DNA of 64,000 bases from an uncultured Chitinophagales bacterium. GTDB lineage: Bacteria > Bacteroidota > Bacteroidia > Chitinophagales > JAHDHT01. The stretch is taken from assembly GCA_938023075.1 (NCBI GenBank), contig CALHDG010000027.1, forward strand, positions 1 to 64,000, in the 5' to 3' direction. The position numbers and the translations under genes were made by a program. This document shows, in pieces, positions 56,963 through 64,000 of the stretch; within the stretch, counting starts at the first letter, position 1; the number at the start of each line of letters is the position of its first letter. The notes below the pieces were generated by a model. The model was not told where the DNA came from, did not search any database, and saw only the letters and a program-made list of their open reading frames with translations.

Positions 56963-57247
56963 ATGAAAAAAATTAGCTTTTTTTTACTGGCATTTGCTCT
57001 ATTTGTCGTGGCGTGTACTATATCAACTCCAACAAACCACATGAGTTTTTTTGGAGAAGAGTGGTTTCCTGCTTCTGAAATATTGTGCAATGGCAGCGGT
57101 TTTGGTTTTGGTACTTGTATCGCTAAACAAATGAAAGACAGCACCTGTATTGGTATAGCTAAATTTAACGGCTCGCATATTGCCGTTGAAATACCTTGCC
57201 AAGTCATGTTTCAAACCGCTACCGATACCATAGAGCTATCTAATTAA
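56963..57247 (+). CDS. Small lipoprotein
   Basis: 94 residues. Signal peptide with lipobox LFVVAC. The mature part is short and Cys-containing (EILCNGSGFGFGTCIAKQMK, DSTCIGIAK), suggesting a compact disulfide-linked fold. Not recognised. Own promoter upstream. Confidence 0.7.
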   Translation: MKKISFFLLAFALFVVACTISTPTNHMSFFGEEWFPASEILCNGSGFGFGTCIAKQMKDSTCIGIAKFNGSHIAVEIPCQVMFQTATDTIELSN

Positions 57248-57344
57248 TGATGAAATTGAAAACCCCAAATCTCAAATTTTTTACATTCTATTTTATTTAT
57301 TGGACTTTGCTTTTTGATGCTAACAATTTGAATAGAACTTATTT

Positions 57345-57352
57345 TATCTTTG
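57345..57352 (+). promoter_or_regulatory. Candidate -7 element of arsR-type gene
   Basis: TATCTTTG is an exact TAnnTTTG match 12 bp before the start codon. No -33 TTG is at the expected spacing. The leader would be only a few nt, so translation could be nearly leaderless. Confidence 0.5.
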
Positions 57353-57364
57353 CGGCTTCTATAC

Positions 57365-57646
57365 ATGAACATTAACATCAATATCTTAGAAGCGAAAGCT
57401 GAAATTTTAAGAGCCGCTGCCCATCCACTTCGTCTTGCCATTTTACTGTTGCTCCAAAAAGAAAAAGAATGTACGGTATCTCAAATTTATAAAACACTGC
57501 AAATTGAACAAGCCGTTGCTTCTCATCATTTACGTATTTTAAAAACACACCAATTAGTGGTGTTGCGCAAGTCGGGTAAAAATGCGTTTTATTCATTAAA
57601 TCAAGCTACCGCTAAGGCTTTGTTGAAGGCTATTGATAAGATTTGA
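57365..57646 (+). CDS. ArsR-type winged-helix regulator
   Basis: 93 residues. Start at 57365 (MNININILEAKAEILR) fits the family. ILRAAAHPLRLAILLLLQ leads into the recognition helix QAVASHHLRILK and the wing RKSGKNAFYSLN. The alpha-3 metal Cys box (CVCDL) of arsenic and cadmium sensors is missing, since the segment reads CTVSQIYKTL, so metal sensing at that site is unlikely. No adjacent target gene is obvious. Confidence 0.85.
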   Translation: MNININILEAKAEILRAAAHPLRLAILLLLQKEKECTVSQIYKTLQIEQAVASHHLRILKTHQLVVLRKSGKNAFYSLNQATAKALLKAIDKI

Positions 57647-57773
57647 TTGTTGTTAAGTTTACCTTGTTTTGGTTATATAAAATTTTCAGCGTCCAATCAC
57701 TTAAACATGAAACTGTTTAATCTGGAACTAAACTTCTTATACAACTGTTAAATAGATAACTAAATTAAATATC

Positions 57774-58019
57774 ATGGCAGGAACATCTCATAGTTCTAAA
57801 AACAATCTACAATTATTAAAAAAATCATCACACAAAGGGCATAAATTTTTAAATGCTGAACTATCAAAGTTTTCAAGAACAAAGTACAACAAAAATTTCA
57901 GTATGTCGGATACAAAAGATGTACATACAGACAGAGCAGATAAACAAGCTTTATTGATTGTCATTTTCTGCCTTGTACCATTCTCCTTTTTTGTACTGTA
58001 TTTATTGGGAATGTTTTAA
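57774..58019 (+). CDS. Small single-pass membrane protein, unknown
   Basis: 81 residues. A Ser-, Lys- and His-rich N-terminal 55 residues and one C-terminal membrane helix (LLIVIFCLVPFSFFVLYLLG). No signal or motif recognised. Confidence 0.5.
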   Translation: MAGTSHSSKNNLQLLKKSSHKGHKFLNAELSKFSRTKYNKNFSMSDTKDVHTDRADKQALLIVIFCLVPFSFFVLYLLGMF

Positions 58020-58110
58020 TAATGATTGATTGTCACTCCTAGCTGATCCTCGTTTGCAATGAAGATACTCGAGGAGTGCATTTGTAACACACAAAAAATA
58101 GCCGGCTAAC

Positions 58111-58480
58111 GAAGGAGCGAATTGACTAATCTATCCCCAATTTCCAAGCCAACAGCACTAAAGAGCATCGGGTTGTTTAGCAGCTAAGTGTTGTTTTTCG
58201 AATAGAAAAATTCATCATTCAAAATTGGGTATTCGTTGTTTGATATTCGAAATTTTTTAGTTGACCATTTAATGAATAACGTATATCGATTAACGAATAA
58301 TAAATGTTAAATTATTTTCAATGTATAAATAAACGACATTTAATATGTCGAAAGACACTAAGATAGAATTGTAGCAGTTGTGCTGCCTGAAGCACAAGAT
58401 TTTGAAGGGTTGGGGGTGTTTGGCAGCATTTGAGCGGAAAGCGGAACCTAAGTTATTTAAACACCACAAAGTTTCGCTTC
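58111..58480 (+). repeat. Dispersed repeat R1, long copy C
   Basis: Begins GAAGGAGCGAATTGACTAAT and ends TTTCGCTTC. It has the ~230-bp insert. TGCTGCC (58381-58387) pairs perfectly with GGCAGCA (58422-58428), with a wobble pair outside. It accounts for most of the 58020-58627 gap. Confidence 0.85.
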
Positions 58481-58627
58481 CAAAAAAAAAATTAAAAAAG
58501 AAAGTGTCAACTACTTAATGGTTTAGATAAAATTGTCTAAAATACCGATCCTTTTTTTGTAGAAAGCACAAATAAAATTCAGCCTGTTTACGTAGGTATT
58601 CCGCTAAAATCGGTTAAAGGTATTCAT

Positions 58628-58996
58628 CTATTTCTCCAACAATTGCTTTACCTTCATTAGTAATTCATCGTTATCAAAAGGTTTGGTTAAATAATGATCC
58701 GCTCCGGAAGCGTAACCAGCAAAGCGATCCTTTTCCGAAATTTTTGCTGTTAAAAACAATATTTTTAGCTTAGCAAATTGTGTATTCTCCCGCAGTTTAA
58801 GCGCAACCGTTAAACCGTCCATTTCGGGCATCATAACATCCAACACCATTAAATCGGGTTTAAATTGTGCGGCTTTTTGTAAAGCTTCCAAGCCGTTTTC
58901 TGCGGTTTCGGTAAGGTAGTTCGATTGGCTTAGTAAATGATTAATAGCCAACACTATGCTTGGTTCATCATCTACTATTAATATTTTATTTTGCAT
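58628..58996 (-). CDS. Receiver-only response regulator
   Basis: 122 residues, a single CheY-like receiver without output domain. Acidic pocket Asp9 and Asp10, phospho-acceptor Asp53 in VLDVMMPEMDG, switch Thr83 and Lys105 (TKPFD) are intact. It lies 21 bp after the sensor gene's stop, so it is the probable partner. A receiver with no DNA-binding part must signal to another protein. Confidence 0.9.
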   Translation of the reverse strand: MQNKILIVDDEPSIVLAINHLLSQSNYLTETAENGLEALQKAAQFKPDLMVLDVMMPEMDGLTVALKLRENTQFAKLKILFLTAKISEKDRFAGYASGADHYLTKPFDNDELLMKVKQLLEK

Positions 58997-59017
58997 ATTA
59001 TCACGCTTCCAAAAAAT

Positions 59018-61741
59018 TTAAATATACGGAATTTCAACTGAAAAAACTGAACCTTTATTCAATTCGCTTTTTACTTTTATTTTGCCCTGATGTTCTTCAA
59101 TTATTTTTTTGGAGATGCTTAAGCCTAATCCACTGCCGGTCGGTTTGGTTTTTTTTAGTTCACCAAACTGAGTAAAACGATCAAAAATGTGTTGTTGGTC
59201 ATTTGCTGAAATACCTATGCCATTGTCTTTAATTTTTAGCAAAGCATAAGGAGGCATTTTTTCTAAAGAAACATCTATTTTTCCGCGAAAATCCGGGCAA
59301 AACTTTATGGCATTAGATAACAAATTAAGCAGCACTTGTTTTAAACGATCGTGATCTGCTTTTAACCATATATCTTCTATAGCTATACTTAAGTTGAGTT
59401 GAAGGTTCTTTTTAGAGATTTCGGGCTTTAGCGTTTCAATAGAGGCTTCAATAATTGTATTGAAATTTACCTTGCCAAAACTCCAAATGGCTTTGCCGGT
59501 TTCCATCTTTTCTAAATCCAACACATCGCTCACTAACCGGGCAATACGGTCGCTTTCATTTATTATTACACTTAAAAATTTATTACGTTTATGTTCGTTT
59601 AGTTCCTCTTCATCATATATTATTTTAGATAAAGATTTAATAGCCGTGATAGGTGTTCTCAACTCGTGGGTAACAGTGGTAATAAAATCATCTTTTAGTT
59701 GATCTAATTCGGTTAAGCGTTTATTGGCATTTTGTAATTGATGCGTTACGCGCTGCAGTTCTGCCGATTTTTGCTCCAACTGTTTATTGTAGCTGATAAT
59801 TTGTTGCGTTTCATCTATAACATGAATTACTTCTTGCAGGCTTAAGTTTTCTGTTTTTATCGAAGAGTTGATGACAATGCGAGCCGCAGCACTACCAATT
59901 ACGCCCGACAATAATTTTTCAGAAAAAGTAATCAGTTGAGAATCTGCCGCTTCAATTTTCTTTAACTGAATATTATTTTTTTGAGCATAACCTTGCAATT
60001 GTTGATCTGTTTTTTCTGCCCCTAAAAAGCGGTACAGCATTACTTTTATACCTTCAAAATCTGCCGATCTGTTCCAAATAGGTTTGGTTGATTTTTGGTT
60101 ACTTTGTTTGCCGGCATCCACAAAAATATCGGCTTGAGTAACTTCAATAGCCGATTGTTTGGTAAGCAGAGAAATGGCGCAAAACAACGTGGTGTTAATT
60201 AAAATACTCCAGAAAAAGGCTTGCGAAATAGTACCCATTCCACTTATGCCAAACAAGGCATAAGGTTTTAAAAGCGCGTAATTAAATAAACCATGTTCTA
60301 TCCATTGGCTACCAATAATTCCATTTTCTGCCAAATTTGGAATGGGCAAAGTATATGCCCACACCAAAAAACCAGCCAGCAAACCAGTTATCGCACCTTT
60401 GTAGTTAGCAAATTTCCAAAACAACCCACCAATTACTGCCGGTGCAAATTGAGCAATAGCCGTAAACGAAATTAAGCCAATAGAAACCAACGAATATTGC
60501 GTACCAACAATTTTATAATAAACATAAGCCATCATAATAATACAAGCAATAATTAGTCGCCTAAAATGAATGAGGCTCTTTTGTAAATCGTATTCATCTT
60601 TAGGATGAATAAGTTTTGCCCGCAATAGCAAAGGCATTAAAATACTGTTGCTGAACATAATGGTTAAAGCAATGGTGGCAACAATTACCATACTGGTTGC
60701 TGCCGAAAAGCCACCGATAAAAACAAACATTGCTAACAAATGGTTGCCTTGCGAAAGTGGAATACTCAACACAAAAGTATCGGGATTAACACTGCCCGAG
60801 GGAAACAACATTAAGCCACTCAAAGCAATGGGAATTACAAAAATATTTATAATAAACAAATACAAAGGAAACAACCAAATAGCTTTATCCACATAAGCCA
60901 CTTTGGTATTTTCAACTACGCTTAAATGAAATTGACGAGGCAACAACAAAACGGCAAACATCGACAATACGGTTAGCACCAACCAATCGGTACCAGTAAT
61001 GGTTTGCTCGCTAAAAGTAAATAGTTTACGAAGGCTTTCTATTTGATAAGCTTTTGAGAAGATATCGGCAAAGCCATTAAACACAAACCATGTTACAAAA
61101 ATGCCTGCCGATAAAAACGCAATGAGTTTAATGACAGACTCGATAGTTACGGCAGCTACCAAGCCTTCGTTTTGTTCGGTGGTTTCGGCGTGGCGTGTGC
61201 CAAATAAAATGGTGAACAAGATTAAAATACAAGCAATGTAAAATGCAGTGTCAGATAAAATGGGCGTGTTTTCAGGGTAAAAACCAAAGGCACTGAAATT
61301 TTTAACCAACACTTCAAAACTGGTTGCTATAGCTTTCAACTGCAAACTTATATATGGAATAATGCCTAATATAGCAATTATAGTTACCAATGCACCGATA
61401 GAAGCTCGTTTGCCGTAGCGGCTCGAAATAAAATCAGCAATTGAGGTTAAGCGTTGTTCTTTACAAATTAAAATTATTTTTTTTAAGATGATGTACCAAA
61501 GGGGCGCCATTAAAGTGGGTCCTAAATAAATGGGCAAAAAACCAATACCCGTTGTGGCGGCTCTGCCAACGCTGCCATAATAAGTCCAGGCTGTGCAATA
61601 GGCAGCAAGCGACAAGGCATATACATAAGGACTGTTTCGCACTAACTCACTTAACCGTGCATTGCGTTCGCACCAAAAAGCTGCTCCAAACAAAACCAAT
61701 AAGTAAGCCAGCGAAAGCAATATGACAGCTGCTGCACTCAT
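59018..61741 (-). CDS. CbrA/CrbS-like sensor: sodium:solute symporter + STAC + histidine kinase
   Basis: 907 residues. The first ~520 residues carry about 13 membrane segments of a sodium:solute symporter domain (TAWTYYGSVGRAATTGIGF, SIADFISSRYGKRASIGALV, GGFSAATSMVIVATIALTIM). A STAC-like linker follows (TFSEKLLSGVIGSAAARIVI), then a coiled coil and a kinase core with phosphorylatable His692 (THELRTPI), N box (NLLSNAIKFCP), and G boxes (DNGIGI, GSGLGLSI). It may sense transported solute or sodium flux. There is no DNA-binding output; the receiver gene follows at 21 bp. Confidence 0.92.
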   Translation of the reverse strand: MSAAAVILLSLAYLLVLFGAAFWCERNARLSELVRNSPYVYALSLAAYCTAWTYYGSVGRAATTGIGFLPIYLGPTLMAPLWYIILKKIILICKEQRLTSIADFISSRYGKRASIGALVTIIAILGIIPYISLQLKAIATSFEVLVKNFSAFGFYPENTPILSDTAFYIACILILFTILFGTRHAETTEQNEGLVAAVTIESVIKLIAFLSAGIFVTWFVFNGFADIFSKAYQIESLRKLFTFSEQTITGTDWLVLTVLSMFAVLLLPRQFHLSVVENTKVAYVDKAIWLFPLYLFIINIFVIPIALSGLMLFPSGSVNPDTFVLSIPLSQGNHLLAMFVFIGGFSAATSMVIVATIALTIMFSNSILMPLLLRAKLIHPKDEYDLQKSLIHFRRLIIACIIMMAYVYYKIVGTQYSLVSIGLISFTAIAQFAPAVIGGLFWKFANYKGAITGLLAGFLVWAYTLPIPNLAENGIIGSQWIEHGLFNYALLKPYALFGISGMGTISQAFFWSILINTTLFCAISLLTKQSAIEVTQADIFVDAGKQSNQKSTKPIWNRSADFEGIKVMLYRFLGAEKTDQQLQGYAQKNNIQLKKIEAADSQLITFSEKLLSGVIGSAAARIVINSSIKTENLSLQEVIHVIDETQQIISYNKQLEQKSAELQRVTHQLQNANKRLTELDQLKDDFITTVTHELRTPITAIKSLSKIIYDEEELNEHKRNKFLSVIINESDRIARLVSDVLDLEKMETGKAIWSFGKVNFNTIIEASIETLKPEISKKNLQLNLSIAIEDIWLKADHDRLKQVLLNLLSNAIKFCPDFRGKIDVSLEKMPPYALLKIKDNGIGISANDQQHIFDRFTQFGELKKTKPTGSGLGLSISKKIIEEHQGKIKVKSELNKGSVFSVEIPYI

Positions 61742-61956
61742 TTATTTTTCTTTACTTCCGATAAATAAAAAAAGCAGGCGATAATTAACAACCAAACAAC
61801 AAATATAGTAAACACCAGCAGGGGGTAGCTACCCAATATCAAATCAGGAAAATTGAACAAGCCAATAACAGGAAAGTTGATACTAATTAACAAGATCAAA
61901 AAGAAAAAAATGTATTTGTGCTTCAGTTTATTTTTCATCATTCCTAAGGGCATCAA
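61738..61956 (-). CDS. Small membrane protein coupled to the sensor (CbrX-like position)
   Basis: 72 residues with two membrane segments. Its end overlaps the sensor start by 4 bp (ATGA), indicating translational coupling. In Pseudomonas a small membrane ORF, CbrX, precedes cbrA in the same overlapping arrangement; position and size fit, but sequence identity was not tested. A downstream ATG at 61938 is a possible alternative start. Confidence 0.65.
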   Translation of the reverse strand: MMPLGMMKNKLKHKYIFFFLILLISINFPVIGLFNFPDLILGSYPLLVFTIFVVWLLIIACFFYLSEVKKNK

Positions 61957-62055
61957 TTTAAGAATAAATAAGTTATGTTTGAATAAGCTGATTTAAATAT
62001 TACAGGCAAGATGTTAGAAGTATAACATCTGCTTAATTGTTACAAGTTATATTAA

Positions 62056-62276
62056 CTTAAGTTTCGGTAGTAGTATTTATTTCATAATAACTTGAATATA
62101 AATTATTTATGGAAATTGAAGTACGCAATAAGGTTAAGTTAACTTAATTCAACATATAAAGCATAAAATCATCCAAGTGAACCTGTTCACTTGTTGTAGT
62201 AAAGTGGTTAAGCTTTTGTAAACACAATGGAACAGGTTCCATTGGAACAACATTTATTTTACTACCGAAACTTAAG
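62056..62276. mobile_element. MITE-like element, copy 2
   Basis: Exactly 221 bp, with CTTAAGTTTCGGTAGTA at 62056-62072 and its complement at 62260-62276. The flanks are the direct repeats TTATATTAA (62047-62055 and 62277-62285). It is inverted relative to copy 1 and carries the same two palindromes. It accounts for the 61957-62517 gap together with the promoter below. Confidence 0.9.
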
Positions 62277-62399
62277 TTATATTAAATAGGCACTGTTCAA
62301 CAGACTTCTAAATTTACCCAATCAATTAATTTGAGTGAGTTTAGCAGATATTATCACAATTTTTTTTGCACAAAATACATATAGTTATCTATATATTTA

Positions 62400-62407
62400 T
62401 ATATTTG
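62400..62407 (+). promoter_or_regulatory. Candidate -7 element of the porin gene
   Basis: TATATTTG matches TAnnTTTG. A -33 element at the right spacing is not clear. It would give a leader of about 105 nt. Confidence 0.35.
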
Positions 62408-62517
62408 TTTGGATTTACAAAACCACCAGTTGCTGCTTTCGTGTTTTTAAGTAGACGGTTTCCATACTATTAACACTAAAAATGCAGCGCAACAACTGGA
62501 TTAAAAAGTATAAGTAT

Positions 62518-63810
62518 ATGAAAAAGTTAAGCATTTGGCTCTTCTTTTTAATAGCTTGTTTGTTTGTTTTACCAACACCAGCAAATGCACAAGAAGTTGA
62601 TGAAGATTTGCACAAGTACAAACCACTCAAACTCAGTTTAAATGAAGATGGCAGTAAGTATGTCCGCTTTATTATGTGGCACCAAGTATGGGCTACTACC
62701 AGTAATTTGTCGGCAGAAAATGCCAAACCACAATTAAATTTTAGTATGCGGCGTTCCCGCTTTTTGGCATTTGCACAAATTTCTCCGCGCTTTTTATTTT
62801 TAACGCACATTGGCTTAAACAGCCTTTCAGCAGGCAATCAAACTTCGTTGGGTAATAATGGAGATTCGCCACAGTTTTTTTTACACGATGCTTGGGGTGA
62901 ATTAAAAATTACGGATGATATTTATGTTGGGGCAGGTTTGCATTACTGGAAAGGCTTAACCCGGCAATCGAATACCAGTACCTTAAATTTAATGACTTTA
63001 GATCAGGCACGTCCATTTGTGCATTGGCATTCTTTGGGTATAACCGATCAATTTGCCCGGCATTTAGGGGTTTATTTTAAAGGTGCTCCCGGTAAATTAG
63101 AGTATCGTTTGGCTTTTAATAATCCAGGAAGGGCACCTTTAGGTTCGGGCATTGATTATAGTGCCAACTTCGATACTACGGGCGTAGCCAAAAGTAACCT
63201 AACCTATACGGGGGTTAGCAGCCGCAATGCCGATGGTGACCCAATGGGCAATTTGGTGATGGAAGGTTATGTAAAGTATAATATTTGGGATAACGAATCG
63301 ACCAAACTGCCTTTTTATCCGGGTACTTATTTGGGTAAGAAAAAAATATTGTCTATTGGAGCTGGTTTTTTCTTGCATCCTAATGGCATGTATGATAACT
63401 TTTTAGATGAGCATCAAAGTGTTTCTCATTTAGCTTTAGATGCTATGCTCGAATTACCGATGGATGCAGGTTCGTTAAATGCCTATGCTTCTTTTATTAA
63501 TTTTAATTATGGCGATAATTATATTAGTCGTTGGGGAGGCACCGGTAACTCTTTATATACACAGGTAGGCTACCTAATTAAAGAAGCAAAAGTAATGCCC
63601 TATGTATCTTTCAATAGTTCGTCTTTTGAAGCTGCCGATGACCCCATAACCGAATTGAACGCAGGGGTGAATTATTTTGTCAATGGACATCATGCCAAAA
63701 TTACGGCAGAGTATCATTTGATTAGCAAAGATTACCGGGAAAGTGCTATTATGCTGAATAGTCAAGAGAATCTTTCTCAATTCCGTTTACAATTACACAT
63801 TTTCTTATAA
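62518..63810 (+). CDS. Outer-membrane porin-like beta-barrel protein
   Basis: About 430 residues from the ATG at 62518 (MKKLSIWLFFLIACLFVLP signal, cut after NANAQ-like ANAQ). The body is rich in aromatic residues and short amphipathic strands (KYVRFIMWHQVWATT, NFSMRRSRFLAFAQISPRFL), and ends with strands closing on Phe-Leu (RLQLHIFL), which suits a phosphate-selective-type porin. An upstream ATG at 62482 is also in frame. It is followed at 18 bp by the symporter small-subunit gene, so it is probably an uptake operon. Confidence 0.75.
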   Translation: MKKLSIWLFFLIACLFVLPTPANAQEVDEDLHKYKPLKLSLNEDGSKYVRFIMWHQVWATTSNLSAENAKPQLNFSMRRSRFLAFAQISPRFLFLTHIGLNSLSAGNQTSLGNNGDSPQFFLHDAWGELKITDDIYVGAGLHYWKGLTRQSNTSTLNLMTLDQARPFVHWHSLGITDQFARHLGVYFKGAPGKLEYRLAFNNPGRAPLGSGIDYSANFDTTGVAKSNLTYTGVSSRNADGDPMGNLVMEGYVKYNIWDNESTKLPFYPGTYLGKKKILSIGAGFFLHPNGMYDNFLDEHQSVSHLALDAMLELPMDAGSLNAYASFINFNYGDNYISRWGGTGNSLYTQVGYLIKEAKVMPYVSFNSSSFEAADDPITELNAGVNYFVNGHHAKITAEYHLISKDYRESAIMLNSQENLSQFRLQLHIFL

Positions 63811-63828
63811 TCAAAACCAATAATAATT

Positions 63829-64000
63829 ATGTCGAATAAAGATTTAAATCAATATTGGAAAACCAACTTAAAGTATCTCATTATTTTATTGAGTATTTGG
63901 TTTACGGTTTCCTATGGTTGCGGTATTCTGTTTGCCGATGCCTTAAATGGTATAAAAATAGGTGGTTTTCCCTTAGGCTTTTGGTTTGCCCAACAAGGCT
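63829..64000 (+). CDS. DUF4212 sodium/solute symporter small subunit (partial at window end)
   Basis: 57 codons visible. MSNKDLNQYWKTNLKYLIIL and LADALNGIKIGGFPLGFWFA match the DUF4212 small subunit that precedes an acetate/solute symporter of the SSS family. The large symporter gene would follow outside the window. With the porin upstream and a CrbS-like sensor on the other side, a small-carboxylate uptake role is a reasonable inference. Confidence 0.9.
   Translation, partial: MSNKDLNQYWKTNLKYLIILLSIWFTVSYGCGILFADALNGIKIGGFPLGFWFAQQG

Noticed and set aside
62415-62837. 140-residue minus-strand ORF over the porin start
   Set aside because: Overlaps the porin N-terminus, which has a signal peptide and strong beta-barrel features.

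Overview
The window comes from an AT-rich Bacteroidota chromosome, probably a Chitinophagia- or Saprospiria-like lineage; I infer this and did not compute it. The evidence is: candidate promoters of the TTG-N19-TAnnTTTG type, a type IX secretion tail on a large metallopeptidase, the gene order secY-map-infA-rpmJ-rpsM-rpsK-rpsD-rpoA-rplQ, and several Bacteroidota-type lipoproteins and secreted proteins.

Left part (1-17.5 kb): a UvrD-like helicase gene broken by an in-frame TAG; 3-methyladenine glycosylase (tag); a secreted-hydrolase cluster (small propeptide-like protein, M4-type metallopeptidase, multidomain metallophosphoesterase); two uncharacterised genes; an IPTL-CTERM surface protein; a peptide-type ABC substrate-binding lipoprotein; and a three-CBM family 9 glycoside hydrolase. 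A small membrane-protein gene (17066-17476) has a decayed fragment of itself at about 12.97 kb.

Core (17.6-35.8 kb, all minus strand): one long translation and transcription operon, rpsL-rpsG-fusA-rpsJ-rplCDWB-rpsS-rplV-rpsC-rplP-rpmC-rpsQ-rplNXE-rpsNH-rplFR-rpsE-rpmD-rplO-secY-map-infA-rpmJ-rpsMKD-rpoA-rplQ. It has a candidate promoter just before rpsL and a clear hairpin plus T-tract terminator after rplQ. rpmJ and rpmD are short genes read directly from the sequence. L17 carries a long acidic tail and S3 an RGG-like basic tail.

Right part (36-64 kb): accessory and housekeeping genes. The most unusual block is 41797-45228, a tandemly duplicated two-gene module. Each half is an ABC-type AAA ATPase followed by a translationally coupled small protein with a PD-(D/E)xK-nuclease-like D...ExK...Q pattern. 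The block lies directly upstream of rimO, and I do not recognise it as a named system. Other genes are shikimate kinase, a NIF3/zinc-ribbon pair, a DtxR-family regulator, pterin carbinolamine dehydratase, START and ABA4-like proteins, a T9SS-exported M12-type peptidase, an ArsR-type regulator, and a CbrA/CrbS-like sensor (sodium:solute symporter + STAC + histidine kinase) with a receiver-only response regulator. A porin-like gene and the start of a DUF4212 symporter small subunit close the window.

The long intergenic regions are not empty. They hold three dispersed repeat families: (i) R1, five copies in short and long forms, with a hairpin whose two arms change together; (ii) R3, a ~80 bp repeat in three copies, two of which lie just upstream of short R1 copies; (iii) two 221-bp MITE-like elements with 17-bp terminal inverted repeats, flanking direct repeats and two internal palindromes. 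Several gene remnants (12.97, 46.5, 50.1 and 50.6 kb) show ongoing decay. No tRNA, rRNA, CRISPR array or complete insertion sequence was seen.
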